Below are positions 42,769 to 52,116 of a stretch of DNA of 64,000 bases, one piece after another. How positions within the stretch are numbered: position 1 is the first letter of the stretch; every line of letters begins with the position of its first letter. Both the position numbers and the translations under genes were made by a program. This stretch comes from CAZUMW01 sp964621615 (GTDB lineage: Bacteria > Desulfobacterota > WTBG01 > CAIYCZ01 > CAIRTM01): the NCBI GenBank assembly GCA_964621615.1, contig CAZUMW010000020.1, positions 1 to 64,000 on the forward strand, written 5' to 3'. A model generated the notes under the pieces. That model searched no databases, was not told the DNA's origin, and was given only the letters and a program-made list of their open reading frames with translations.

Positions 42769-43068
42769 ATGAAAATAAATACAGAGATTTTTCATATAAA
42801 AAACACAAAAGAAGACCAGAAAGCCGCAAAGAACACCGTTAAAAATGAGAAACACGAACCCGAGGGCGATCGCGTAACACTTTCAAGCGATAGGCTTAAT
42901 GAAATAAGCAAAGAAAACAAGGCATCGTCTGTGAGCAACCTGACAGATGTCCAGAAAGCAGAAGAAGAAATTGCACAGCTTCGGGAAAAGCTCTCCGGGG
43001 ATCACGATACAGCATCACGTACACACAACCTGAATATAAAGTCAGATATTTTCCAGTCTATTAGCTGA
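42769..43068 (+). CDS. FlgM-like small protein
   Basis: 99 residues, hydrophilic, with a GGGAGG Shine-Dalgarno 8 nt upstream. EGDRVTLSSDRLNEI resembles the start of FlgM (anti-sigma-28), and DVQKAEEEIAQLREKLSGD is a charged helix. The second FlgM helix region is not convincing, so FlgM or a related flagellum-associated regulator is only suggested. No flagellar genes are in the window. Confidence 0.5.
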   Translation: MKINTEIFHIKNTKEDQKAAKNTVKNEKHEPEGDRVTLSSDRLNEISKENKASSVSNLTDVQKAEEEIAQLREKLSGDHDTASRTHNLNIKSDIFQSIS

Positions 43069-43329
43069 CCTTTTTTATCCGCAGCCAGCCCCCATCACCG
43101 TTATTTTATCTTACATTGCATTTGCCGGCAGGGTCATGATACAAATGTATTGATCGGAATGCCGGGCAATCAACACAGTAATACGTACCGGGATACGTCG
43201 CAGCGTGCCGCGGGATATCATTTTTAATGAGTGCATGGCGGATCGTGTGCGCTGCACCGGCAGTCGTAGGCTTGGACAAAGCGAAGCGTGTCCGGCGATA
43301 ATGCGTAAAAAATCTGCCCTAACCACTTC

Positions 43330-43545
43330 CCTTCGACTGTGCTCAGGGCAGGCTTTTCCAAAGAGGGGAACACGGTAGTCTCCTCCCTTTCGAAAGGGAG
43401 GCCGGGAGGGATTTTTGTAACGATGGTACAATACCACGCAGTCGGGGCGGTGATGACAGTACGGGCAGAATGCCCCGGTTTGTCAACTGTTTTGAGTTAT
43501 GTGTTTTTGCAGCCGCTTAGAGCGGCTCAAGCGGTTAAGATTTCT
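43330..43545. repeat. Dispersed repeats X-like and C copy 3
   Basis: CTCCCTTTCGAAAGGGAG (palindromic) with GGCCGGGAGGGATTTTTGTAACG is followed by CACGCAGTCGGGGCGGTG, ACAGTACGGGCAGAATGCCC and TTTGCAGCCGCTTAGAGCGG, as in copy 2. Upstream, 43265-43295 carries a degenerate type B REP hairpin (GGACAAAGCGAAGCGTGTCC). Confidence 0.75.
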
Positions 43546-43617
43546 TATTTCTTTCTTCGTTCGAGATAACAACCGAGCTGTTGTGACACAGCCTGCTGTG
43601 CGCGGAGCGCATCACCT

Positions 43618-45336
43618 ATGCAGACACGGGAAACACTGAATAAAAAACTCCTCGGGCTCGACGGCAGGGGATACAAAGCCTACAAGGATATAAAAGGCGA
43701 ATATGATTTCGGCTTTTGTGTGATGAGCATCGACCATGTGCAGGGAGATCCGTTTGCCGCTCCGTCGAGGCTGAGCGTCAGGGTACCCACGCAGCAGGCG
43801 GGGTTCAATCCGGATATGCTCGAGAGCAGAATCCGGCGCACAGCCCTGGGAGATTTTCTTGCTCGAGCTTTTTTTAGAGCTGCAGGGGATCGCTCGAACA
43901 GGTCGAGGGGGAGCGGAAAGAGCGGCCTGATAACCATAGACACCTGCGGCCAGGAGATACTCGAGCGGACTGCGGTGCTGGTGACCCCGCGTTTTGTCGA
44001 GGCGCGGTTTGTTGCCGGACTTCCTGCAGCGGGACGCACTATTCTGGGCAGGGAAGCATCGGCTATGCTGTGTGCGGATGTCCCGGACATTGTCAGGCGC
44101 TCGCTGCTTGCGGACAGCATGGACATGACAGCAGCGCGCGCGCACCTTCAGGCTGCCGCCGATCAGCAGGCTCTGCGAAGCTCGCTTGCCGACCGCGGGC
44201 TGGTCGCTTTTGTGGCGGATGGATCGATCCTGCCGCGCCGGAGCGGGATCGATGACCGGCCCATGCACGCCGACGATCAGCCGGTTGCCTTTGTTTCACC
44301 CCCCGGATTGCGTACCGTGCTCAGCCTGCCGGGGGGCGAAGAGATATCCGGCATGGGCATTCCGACGGGAATCACCCTGATCGCGGGCGGCGGCTTTCAC
44401 GGCAAATCAACGCTGCTGCGCGCTCTTGAGAGAAGTGTGTATAACCATGTTCCCGGCGATGGGCGGGAGCGGGTCGTAACAGATGAGCGGGCGGTCAAAA
44501 TACGAGCGGAAGACGGGCGCTCGGTTAAGAAAGTTACCATCGATCCCTTTATCAGCAATCTGCCCAGGCAGAAGGAAACCGTCCGCTTTTCAACGGATAA
44601 CGCAAGCGGCAGCACCTCGCAGGCCGCTAATATAATCGAGGCGATTGAAATGGGGGCCGGCACGCTGCTTATTGACGAGGATACGTCGGCGACTAATTTT
44701 ATGATTCGCGATGAGCGCATGCAGGAGCTGGTGGCAAAACAAAAAGAGCCCATAACGCCGTTTATCGACAAGGTGCAAAAGCTGTATGCGGACCGTGGGA
44801 TTTCAACCATTCTGGTTACCGGAGGATCGGGAGACTATTTCGATGTTGCCGATACGGTTATTATGCTCGACACGTATCGGCCCCGGTGCGTTACAAAGGA
44901 AGCTGCCGAGATAGCCGGGCGGTATCCCAGGAGGCGGGCAGACGAGGGCGGCAGCGAATTCGGCAGGATTGTGCGCCGGCGCGCACTGCCGGAAAGCTTT
45001 GATCCGCGCCGGGGGAGGCGTGAGGTGAAAATAGACGCTAAGGGGCTGCACACAATCCTTTACGGCGAAGAGCGGATTGACCTTTCGGCTGTTGAACAGC
45101 TGGTCGACCAGAGCCAGACGCGGAGCATCGGGTCGGTTATGCATCGGGTAAGCAGCTGCGCCGGTGCCGGCAACAATGGTATCGATCTGCGGCTGGCTGT
45201 GGAGAACGTCCTTTCGGAAGTTGATAGGGACGGGCTGGATGTGCTGTGTTCATCAAAACGGGGTGACATGGCACTGCCGAGAACGTTTGAGGTCCTTGCA
45301 GCTATCAACCGGATGAGGAGTCTGAAGATACGGTAG
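43618..45336 (+). CDS. ABC-class predicted ATPase (COG3044 type)
   Basis: 572 residues. A long N-terminal region with FGFCVMSIDHVQGDPFAAPS and PAAGRTILGREA is followed by a P-loop GGGFHGKSTLL, the signature-like region STDNASGSTSQAANIIEA, and a Walker B with GAGTLLIDEDTSATNFMIRD. This is the pattern of the soluble ABC_ATPase family, which lacks transporter domains. Its role is unknown; nucleotide binding is certain from the motifs. The gene stands alone between repeats and the sugar locus. Confidence 0.9.
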   Translation: MQTRETLNKKLLGLDGRGYKAYKDIKGEYDFGFCVMSIDHVQGDPFAAPSRLSVRVPTQQAGFNPDMLESRIRRTALGDFLARAFFRAAGDRSNRSRGSGKSGLITIDTCGQEILERTAVLVTPRFVEARFVAGLPAAGRTILGREASAMLCADVPDIVRRSLLADSMDMTAARAHLQAAADQQALRSSLADRGLVAFVADGSILPRRSGIDDRPMHADDQPVAFVSPPGLRTVLSLPGGEEISGMGIPTGITLIAGGGFHGKSTLLRALERSVYNHVPGDGRERVVTDERAVKIRAEDGRSVKKVTIDPFISNLPRQKETVRFSTDNASGSTSQAANIIEAIEMGAGTLLIDEDTSATNFMIRDERMQELVAKQKEPITPFIDKVQKLYADRGISTILVTGGSGDYFDVADTVIMLDTYRPRCVTKEAAEIAGRYPRRRADEGGSEFGRIVRRRALPESFDPRRGRREVKIDAKGLHTILYGEERIDLSAVEQLVDQSQTRSIGSVMHRVSSCAGAGNNGIDLRLAVENVLSEVDRDGLDVLCSSKRGDMALPRTFEVLAAINRMRSLKIR

Positions 45337-45389
45337 GTGAAATTATATCATTGTCCGGGCAATCCGGAGATTTTGTGAATATCAGGCAG

Positions 45390-45416
45390 GGCGGACAAAG
45401 CGACAGTGTGTCCGCC
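45390..45416. repeat. Single REP-like hairpin
   Basis: GGCGGACA and TGTCCGCC pair around 11 nt, followed by GATTAAAAACC as after other copies. A lone type A/B hybrid 30 nt before the epimerase gene. Confidence 0.65.
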
Positions 45417-45445
45417 GATTAAAAACCTATAGAAAGGAAACCAAT

Positions 45446-46363
45446 ATGAAGATATTGGTTACGGGCGGGGCGGGTTTTATCGGATCACACGTATGCGATC
45501 TGCTTATTGGTAATGGACATACGGTCTCGGTTATTGACAATCTGTCGACCGGAAAAAAAGAAAACCTTCCTGCGGATACATCCCTTTACGAGACGAGCAT
45601 TGCCGATAATGACCTGATATCGGTGCTGCAGGAGGTGAGGCCGGATGCGGTTGTGCATCATGCTGCACAGATTTCCGTGGGTGCTTCCGTTAAAGACCCC
45701 TTCTATGATATGGACATTAATATCAGGGGAACGCTGAATCTGCTTCAGGCATGTGTAAGCTGCAGTGTGAAGAAATTCGTCTTTGCCTCCACGGGCGGCG
45801 CTATTTACGGCGAGCATGACTATTTTCCGGCTGATGAGCTGCATCCGCTCAGGCCGCTGAGCCCCTATGGTATCAGCAAGCTGGCAGGGGAAAAATATGT
45901 GTATTTTTATCACAAAACCTACGGGATCGATTATACCGTTCTTCGCTACAGCAACGTGTACGGGCCGCGGCAGGACCCCTTTGGCGAAGCGGGCGTGGTG
46001 GCGATTTTTTCACAAAAGATGCTTGCCGGTGAGCAGCCGGTCATTAACGGCACCGGTGAGCAGACGCGCGATTTTGTGTTCGTGAAAGATGTGGCGCGGG
46101 CAAATATCTGCGCGGTGGAACAGAATAAGCCGGGGGAGTTCAATATCAGCACCGGTACGGAAACAACGGTGAACCGCCTGTTTGCCGTCATAAAAAACAT
46201 TACCGGATCAAAGGCTGATGAAGTGCACGGCTCGGCTGTGCCGGCGGAGCAATTGCGCAGCGTTCTTTCATGGGATAAGGCGCATGCTGAGCTTGGCTGG
46301 GAGCCTGCATACAGACTTGAGTCCGGGCTGGCGGAAACACTTGATTATTTCCGGAAGAAATAA
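45446..46363 (+). CDS. NAD-dependent UDP-sugar 4-epimerase (GalE-like)
   Basis: A 305-residue extended SDR: GGAGFIGSHV at residues 7-16, Ser/Thr in FASTGGAIYGE, YGISK with catalytic Tyr and Lys, and NVYGPRQDP. By length and motifs it is of the bacterial UDP-Glc/UDP-GlcNAc 4-epimerase group (WbpP/GalE-like). An AGAAAGGAAA ribosome-binding site precedes the ATG. It converges with the UDP-GlcA epimerase gene and starts the polysaccharide locus. Confidence 0.9.
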   Translation: MKILVTGGAGFIGSHVCDLLIGNGHTVSVIDNLSTGKKENLPADTSLYETSIADNDLISVLQEVRPDAVVHHAAQISVGASVKDPFYDMDINIRGTLNLLQACVSCSVKKFVFASTGGAIYGEHDYFPADELHPLRPLSPYGISKLAGEKYVYFYHKTYGIDYTVLRYSNVYGPRQDPFGEAGVVAIFSQKMLAGEQPVINGTGEQTRDFVFVKDVARANICAVEQNKPGEFNISTGTETTVNRLFAVIKNITGSKADEVHGSAVPAEQLRSVLSWDKAHAELGWEPAYRLESGLAETLDYFRKK

Positions 46364-46443
46364 CGCTGTTTGATCGGAATCGTTTCGCGCACACGCCGTA
46401 CGGCAGTGCGGAGTTAATCGGAATGTATCAACATTAATTACCG

Positions 46444-46475
46444 GGATACCCCGCAGCGTGCTGCGGGGAGTATCC
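46444..46475. terminator. Stem-loop between convergent epimerase genes
   Basis: GGATACCCCGCAG pairs with CTGCGGGGAGTATCC (GA bulge, loop CGTG), 80 nt past the galE-like stop and 6 nt from the stop on the other strand. A relative of the sequence occurs at about 43185-43215 (GGGATACGTCGCAGCGTGCC). No U run. Confidence 0.6.
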
Positions 46476-46481
46476 TTAGCG

Positions 46482-47540
46482 TTATACTCCGTAGAAAGAG
46501 CGGTACCACTCAACAAACCGTTTTACGCCGACAGAGATGGGGGTTGACGGCGTATACCCCAGGTCCTGCTGAAGGTCGTCAACATCAGCCCATGTTGCCG
46601 GCACATCTCCGGGCTGAATCGGGAGCATATTTTTTTCAGCCTTTTTGCCAAGCTCCTCCTCTATTGCCTCTATAAAGTCCATAAGCCTGACCGGGCGGCT
46701 GTTTCCTATGTTGTATATTTTGTACGGGACTGCGCTTGATGCCGGGTCGGGTGCGCTGGAATCCCATGCAGCATTTCCGGCAGGGGGGGCGTCAATCACG
46801 CGGACAACCCCTTCGACAATGTCGTCGATATAGGTGAAATCGCGCTCCATATCGCCGTTATTAAAAACCTCTATCGGGCGCCCCTCAAGAATGGCTTTGG
46901 TAAAAATGAACAGCGCCATATCGGGCCGTCCCCATGGGCCGTACACGGTGAAAAAGCGAAGGCCGGTTGTGGGAATGTCATAGAGATGGCTGTAGGTGTG
47001 GGCCATAAGCTCGTTGCTTTTTTTTGTGGCTGCATACAAGCTTACGGGGTGGTCGGCGTTTGCATGCGTTGAAAACGGCATTTTTGTGTTAAGGCCGTAT
47101 ATGCTGGAAGTGCTTGCATAGGAAAGATGCTGTACGGGGTAATGCCTGCATGCCTCCAGTATATTCATGAAGCCGTCGATGTTTGCTTCAATGTATGCAT
47201 AAGGATGGCTGAGAGAATAACGCACACCTGCCTGAGCGGCCAGATGGCACACTCTGTCAAAGCGGCACTCTTCAAATAGCTGGTCAAGATGTTTTTTATC
47301 GTTAATATCAAGCTTCATGAAGGTATACTCAGGATACCGGCTGCTTTGTGCCGGAACTGCATATGAAACGGTTTGCATATCGATGCCGGCCTGAGCCAGG
47401 CGCCCGTATTTGAGCGCAACGTCGTAATAATCATTGATGCTGTCGATGCCCACAACCCGGTCGCCACGGTCAAGAAGCCGCGTGGCGAGGTGAAAGCCGA
47501 TGAAGCCGGCAGTCCCGGTTACAAGAATGTTTTGTGTCAT
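46482..47540 (-). CDS. UDP-glucuronate 4-epimerase
   Basis: A 352-residue extended SDR of the capsule UDP-GlcA to UDP-GalA epimerase type: GTAGFIGFHL, HLAAQAGVRYSLSHPYAYIE, YASTSSIYGLNTKMPF, YAATKKSNE and FFTVYGPWGRPDMALF. The substrate UDP-GlcA is made by the adjacent ugd gene 15 nt upstream, the usual pair. Confidence 0.93.
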   Translation of the reverse strand: MTQNILVTGTAGFIGFHLATRLLDRGDRVVGIDSINDYYDVALKYGRLAQAGIDMQTVSYAVPAQSSRYPEYTFMKLDINDKKHLDQLFEECRFDRVCHLAAQAGVRYSLSHPYAYIEANIDGFMNILEACRHYPVQHLSYASTSSIYGLNTKMPFSTHANADHPVSLYAATKKSNELMAHTYSHLYDIPTTGLRFFTVYGPWGRPDMALFIFTKAILEGRPIEVFNNGDMERDFTYIDDIVEGVVRVIDAPPAGNAAWDSSAPDPASSAVPYKIYNIGNSRPVRLMDFIEAIEEELGKKAEKNMLPIQPGDVPATWADVDDLQQDLGYTPSTPISVGVKRFVEWYRSFYGV

Positions 47541-47555
47541 GGGAGTGCGCCCTGT

Positions 47556-48938
47556 TTAAAAATGTTTGAGGGGGGGCTTGCCGATGGGGAACACATTGTA
47601 CCCAATGGTGTACAGCGCATGATGGTCAAGGATATTTCGTCCGTCAAAAACAAAGGCGGGCTTCTCCATGGAGTGATATATTTTTTTATAGTCGAGCTCC
47701 CGATACTGATCCCACTCGGTCATAATCGCCAAAGCGTGTGCGCCCTGTGCCGCTTCATACGGATCTTCGGTGAATTCTATGCGATCGAGGCAGTCTGAAA
47801 GGTCGCCTTTTGCATTTTTTATAGCCTGCGGGTCGGTTATCACAAGCTGTGCATGCTCATTAACCAGACATCGTGCAATATAGATGGCGGGAGATTCGCG
47901 GGTGTCGCCGGTATTTGCCTTGAATGCAAAACCGAGAAGCGCAATACGCTTGTCGGCGACGGTATTAAACATTGCTTTTATCATTGTTTTGAAAAATCTC
48001 TGCTCCTGATATTCGTTCATCCGGACCACATGCTCCCAGTATTGGGCGACCTCATACAGCCCGTAGTGCTCACAGATATACACCAGGTTGAGTATATCCT
48101 TTTTAAAACACGAGCCGCCGAATCCCACGCTTGCGTTGAGAAATTTCGGTCCGATTCTGCTATCGGTACCGATGGCACGGCCCACCTCACCCACATTTGC
48201 CTCCGTCACCTCGCAGAGCGCTGAAATGCTGTTGATTGATGAAATGCGCTGTGCAAGAAACGCATTGGCTACCAGCTTTGAAAGCTCAGAGCTCCACAGG
48301 TTGCTTGTGATTATTTTTTCCCTGGGGACCCAGTGTGCATAGATATCCACTATTGCCTGACGTGCTTTAAGCCCGCTTTCTGTTTCCCGGGAGCCGATCA
48401 GCACGCGGTCGGGATTTTCAAGATCTGATATAGCCGACCCCTCGGCGAGAAACTCGGGATTGGAAACCACTTCAAATCGCAGGCCATTGTTGTTGGCATT
48501 AAGAATTCGCTCCATGGCATGAGCGGTTCTGACCGGCAGCGTGCTTTTTTCCACAATAATTTTATCTGATTCCGATACCTGCAGGATGGTGCGCGCCGTT
48601 TTTTCCCAGAACTGGAGATCTGCGGCTTTGCCGGCACCTTCGCCGTAAGTTTTTGTCGGGGTGTTTACCGAAACAAAGATAATGTCCGCTTTTTTTATGT
48701 GCTCATCAATTTTTGTTGAAAAAAACAGATTTCTGCCTCGAGCCTGTTTTACCAGGTCAAGCAGGCCCGGCTCATAAATCGGCAGCTGATCGGATTGCCA
48801 TGCGGCTATTCGTTCGGCGTTTATATCGACAATAGTGATTTGATATTGAGGGCATTTGGCGGCGATCATAGCCATTGTCGGCCCGCCTACGTATCCTGCG
48901 CCGATGCAGAGTATTGTTCTGGGTTCTTCGCTTACCAT
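47556..48938 (-). CDS. ugd: UDP-glucose 6-dehydrogenase
   Basis: 460 residues, of the longer eukaryote-like UGDH type. N-terminal CIGAGYVGGPTMAMIA; NVEFLAEGSAISDL-like VSNPEFLAEGSA; catalytic Cys in ASVGFGGSCFKKD; ELSKLVANAFLAQRISSINS; and C-terminal VFDGRNILD. It oxidises UDP-glucose twice to UDP-glucuronate for the downstream epimerase. It is transcribed away from the second dehydrogenase gene. Confidence 0.94.
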   Translation of the reverse strand: MVSEEPRTILCIGAGYVGGPTMAMIAAKCPQYQITIVDINAERIAAWQSDQLPIYEPGLLDLVKQARGRNLFFSTKIDEHIKKADIIFVSVNTPTKTYGEGAGKAADLQFWEKTARTILQVSESDKIIVEKSTLPVRTAHAMERILNANNNGLRFEVVSNPEFLAEGSAISDLENPDRVLIGSRETESGLKARQAIVDIYAHWVPREKIITSNLWSSELSKLVANAFLAQRISSINSISALCEVTEANVGEVGRAIGTDSRIGPKFLNASVGFGGSCFKKDILNLVYICEHYGLYEVAQYWEHVVRMNEYQEQRFFKTMIKAMFNTVADKRIALLGFAFKANTGDTRESPAIYIARCLVNEHAQLVITDPQAIKNAKGDLSDCLDRIEFTEDPYEAAQGAHALAIMTEWDQYRELDYKKIYHSMEKPAFVFDGRNILDHHALYTIGYNVFPIGKPPLKHF

Positions 48939-49145
48939 TTATCCTCCGCCGACAATAGTGGTTTAAAAAAATTCTTGATAATACGCCTTTTTTTTGTAAA
49001 AGTGGGAACGTGCTCTCCACGGAATAATTTTCACAAGATTACCCAATTATGGAATATAAGTCAATCTTGAAGAAACTATAACTCGTGATGTTTTTCTTAT
49101 TCACTATGAAATTAAAAAACGTGCATTACGGGAGACGAAACAGAT

Positions 49146-50777
49146 ATGCAGGATTATTCTATTGGTCCGGATAATAAAAAGTATACATTGCCGAGCGATA
49201 AAGATCACGAAAAAGAATTTGCAGGGATCAGAAAAGTTGTAGACGAGCAAAGGTCCTTGGGAAGGCAGATCGTGGTTGTTATGGGGCTCGGGTTTGTCGG
49301 CTCGGTCATGGCAGGGGTGGTCGCAGACAGCGAAACGCCGGAAGGAAAGCCGGGAAAGTTTGTAATCGGTATGCAGCGGCCGAGCCCCCGGAGCTTCTGG
49401 AAAATCGCCTATATTAATCGGGGAGTGCCCCCGGTGTCATCAGAGGATCCAACCGTTGATGCGCTTATCCACCGGACGGTAAATGAGAAAAAAACATTTA
49501 TAGCAACCTATACCTATGATGTGCTGTCTCTGGCCGATGTGATTATCGTCGATGTGCAGTGCGATTACATAAAAAACTGCCTTGGTAACGTAGCTGACGG
49601 CCGTGCAGATATCAAAGCCCTTGAATCATCCCTTGCCGTTATAGCAGGAAAAATGGGCTCCGATGCGCTGGTTCTCATTGAGACCACTGTGCCTCCCGGA
49701 ACGACCGAACAGATTGCCTATCCCATAATGAAGAAAATTTTTAAAAAGCGTGGCATCGATGCGGAGCCGCTGCTTGCGCACAGCTATGAGCGCGTCATGC
49801 CCGGCAGGGATTATGTGAACAGTATAAAGAATTTCTGGCGGGTCTGCAGCGGCATTAATGATGAGGCACGGGAAAAGGTGGCCGCGTTTTTACATGAGGT
49901 GCTCAATACCACAGACTATCCTTTGACCGTTATGGATAAGCCGATTGAGTCCGAAACAGCAAAGATAATAGAAAACAGCTTCAGGGCGACAATGCTTGCG
50001 TTTCTTGATGAGTGGAGCCTTTTTGCAGAAAGAAACGGTGTTGATCTTATAAAGGTTATCGATGCGATAAAAATGCGCCCAACACATAATAATATGATAT
50101 TTCCGGGTCCTGGCATAGGGGGGTATTGCCTGCCGAAAGATGGTGGGTTGGGCATGTGGGCATATCGGCATCTGATGGGCTTTGAAGATCATATTTTTAC
50201 CATAACCGAGGCAGCGATTAATATCAACGATACGCGCGCTTTGCGCGTTGCACAGCAGACCCGTGATGCTCTGCGGAATATGAATAAGGCGATTGCGGCA
50301 GCGGATGTGCTGGTGCTGGGCGCTGCATATCGGCAGGATGTGGGCGATACGCGCTACAGCGGCTCAGAGCTGGTAGTGCGGCGCTTGGCTGAAATGGGGG
50401 CCGAGCTGAAAGTGCATGACCCGTATGTGGATCACTGGTGGGAATTTGAAAGTCAGGACACCTATCCAGCCAGCGGTATGAGCTGGGCCCGGTTTTTCCG
50501 CAATCAGGAAGGCCTCAAGGACCTCAGAATGGAGCAGGACCTTGAGGGTGCCCTTAAAAACAGCGATGTGATCATCTTTGCCGTACCGCACAAACCGTAT
50601 TTATCTATAGAGCCTGACTGGCTGGTGGATAAGATAGGACAGCCGGCAGCAATTATTGATTGTTTTGGTATATTGACGGATGAAAAAATCCGGCGCTATT
50701 TTGAATTGGGCTGTGAGGTCAAGGGGTTAGGCAGAGGTCATATTAATAGAATAAAAAAGAGTGTTTTGCATCCCTGA
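49146..50777 (+). CDS. Nucleotide-sugar dehydrogenase (WbpA/Ugd family)
   Basis: A 543-residue UDP-glucose/GDP-mannose dehydrogenase family member, longer than usual, with a 38-residue N-terminal extension before VVVMGLGFVGSVMAG. Catalytic Cys is in GPGIGGYCLPKDG; LIETTVPPGTTEQ and ENSFRATMLAFLDEW are also typical. A hydrophobic stretch is absent; the extra length includes WWEFESQDTYPAS near the C-terminal domain. It probably makes a uronic acid other than that of the adjacent ugd, for example from UDP-GlcNAc or UDP-ManNAc. The substrate is not determined. Confidence 0.88.
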   Translation: MQDYSIGPDNKKYTLPSDKDHEKEFAGIRKVVDEQRSLGRQIVVVMGLGFVGSVMAGVVADSETPEGKPGKFVIGMQRPSPRSFWKIAYINRGVPPVSSEDPTVDALIHRTVNEKKTFIATYTYDVLSLADVIIVDVQCDYIKNCLGNVADGRADIKALESSLAVIAGKMGSDALVLIETTVPPGTTEQIAYPIMKKIFKKRGIDAEPLLAHSYERVMPGRDYVNSIKNFWRVCSGINDEAREKVAAFLHEVLNTTDYPLTVMDKPIESETAKIIENSFRATMLAFLDEWSLFAERNGVDLIKVIDAIKMRPTHNNMIFPGPGIGGYCLPKDGGLGMWAYRHLMGFEDHIFTITEAAININDTRALRVAQQTRDALRNMNKAIAAADVLVLGAAYRQDVGDTRYSGSELVVRRLAEMGAELKVHDPYVDHWWEFESQDTYPASGMSWARFFRNQEGLKDLRMEQDLEGALKNSDVIIFAVPHKPYLSIEPDWLVDKIGQPAAIIDCFGILTDEKIRRYFELGCEVKGLGRGHINRIKKSVLHP

Positions 50778-50916
50778 CCCTGCTTTGTCAGTTGCGGCTT
50801 CGCCTTCAGAGTGTAAACATTTTATTATGCTTAAAGCTGATGCCTGCATGAATTGGTTTGTAATGTGAAATACCCGCTTGTCAATTTTGCAGAAAGCTAA
50901 GCTGTTTCAAGACATA

Positions 50917-52116
50917 ATGAAGATTTTATATATACATCAATATTTCACAACACCTGAAAAAGGGGGCGGTACACGGTCATACGAGTTTGCAAAATATTTT
51001 ATTGAGCAGGGCCATCAGGTCGTGATGATTGCCTCAACTAATGAACCCGGATTTTACATTGAGGATATTAAAGGCATAAAGGTGTACTGGATACCAAATT
51101 ATTATGATAACTCTCTTGGAACCCTGCGACGAGGCATTTCATTTTTTAATTTTGTTATAAAAAGCACCGTTGTGTCTCTAAAAATACGAAACGTAGATAT
51201 CTGTTACGCTACTTCAACACCGTTAACCATCGGTATTACCGCGCTTGTTTTAAAATGGTTTAAGAAAACACCATATATATTTGAAGTGCGTGATTTATGG
51301 CCTGATTTTCCTGTTCAGATGGGGGTGCTTAAAAACAGGTTTTTTAAATGGCTGGGGTATTATCTTGAAAAGTACATATATCGTCATTCAGAATCAGTAA
51401 TCGCCTGTTCTCCGGGTATGCGTAAAGGTATAATGCGATATAATCTCAAACAGCCTGTTGTAATGATTCCTAATTCTTCAGATCTGGAAATTTTTTATCC
51501 ACATAAAAAAAATCCATGCATACAAAAAAAATATAATTTAGAAAACAAATTTTTTGTTATTCACTTTGGAGCAATGGGTCTGGCAAATGGATTGGAATAT
51601 ATACTTGCAACAGCAAAAGTATGCCAGGAAAAGGGTGAGGATGGTATTGCTTTTGTATTTGCCGGTACCGGTAAAGAAGAAGAAAGAATGAAAAGCTTGG
51701 TGAAAAGCTATAGATTGCACAATGTGTTGTTTCTGGGGTTTCTACCCAAAGGTGAAGTGGCAGAAGTTGTTAACTGTTGTGACATGAGCTTAATTACTTT
51801 TTTAGATCTTCCGGTGCTTTGTACGAATTCACCAAACAAGTTGTTTGATTCCCTGGCAGCAGGAAAAGTGTGCCTTGTAAATTCCCGGGGGTGGACGCGG
51901 CAATTTCTTGAAGAAAACGAGTGTGGTTTTTATGCTTCCCCTGATCGCCCCGATGAAGCCTTCCAAAAGATTGTCTGTGTTTATAGGAACCCGGCACTAA
52001 GGAAAAAAATGGAATCGAATGCCAGACGGCTGGCTGAAAAAGAATTTGACAGAAAGAAGCTTGCCGCTAAATTACTCCGTCATATTGAATCCACCCGGCA
52101 TGCAACCGCTATTTAG
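50917..52116 (+). CDS. Family 4 glycosyltransferase (WcaI/WbuB-like)
   Basis: 399 residues from the ATG at 50917; the TTG at 50878 would add an untypical lead. KILYIHQYFTTPEKGGGTRS is the start expected for WbuB/WcaI-type GT4 enzymes, with IPNSSDLEIF, HFGAMGLANG, FVFAGTGKEEE and the C-terminal sugar-nucleotide region SPNKLFDSLAAGKVCLVN. It transfers a sugar to a growing polysaccharide. The next gene overlaps its end. Confidence 0.92.
   Translation: MKILYIHQYFTTPEKGGGTRSYEFAKYFIEQGHQVVMIASTNEPGFYIEDIKGIKVYWIPNYYDNSLGTLRRGISFFNFVIKSTVVSLKIRNVDICYATSTPLTIGITALVLKWFKKTPYIFEVRDLWPDFPVQMGVLKNRFFKWLGYYLEKYIYRHSESVIACSPGMRKGIMRYNLKQPVVMIPNSSDLEIFYPHKKNPCIQKKYNLENKFFVIHFGAMGLANGLEYILATAKVCQEKGEDGIAFVFAGTGKEEERMKSLVKSYRLHNVLFLGFLPKGEVAEVVNCCDMSLITFLDLPVLCTNSPNKLFDSLAAGKVCLVNSRGWTRQFLEENECGFYASPDRPDEAFQKIVCVYRNPALRKKMESNARRLAEKEFDRKKLAAKLLRHIESTRHATAI

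Noticed and set aside
42600..42842. 80-codon frame just after the SpeE-like gene
   Set aside because: It runs into the FlgM-like gene in another frame; only the latter has a Shine-Dalgarno and family-like sequence.
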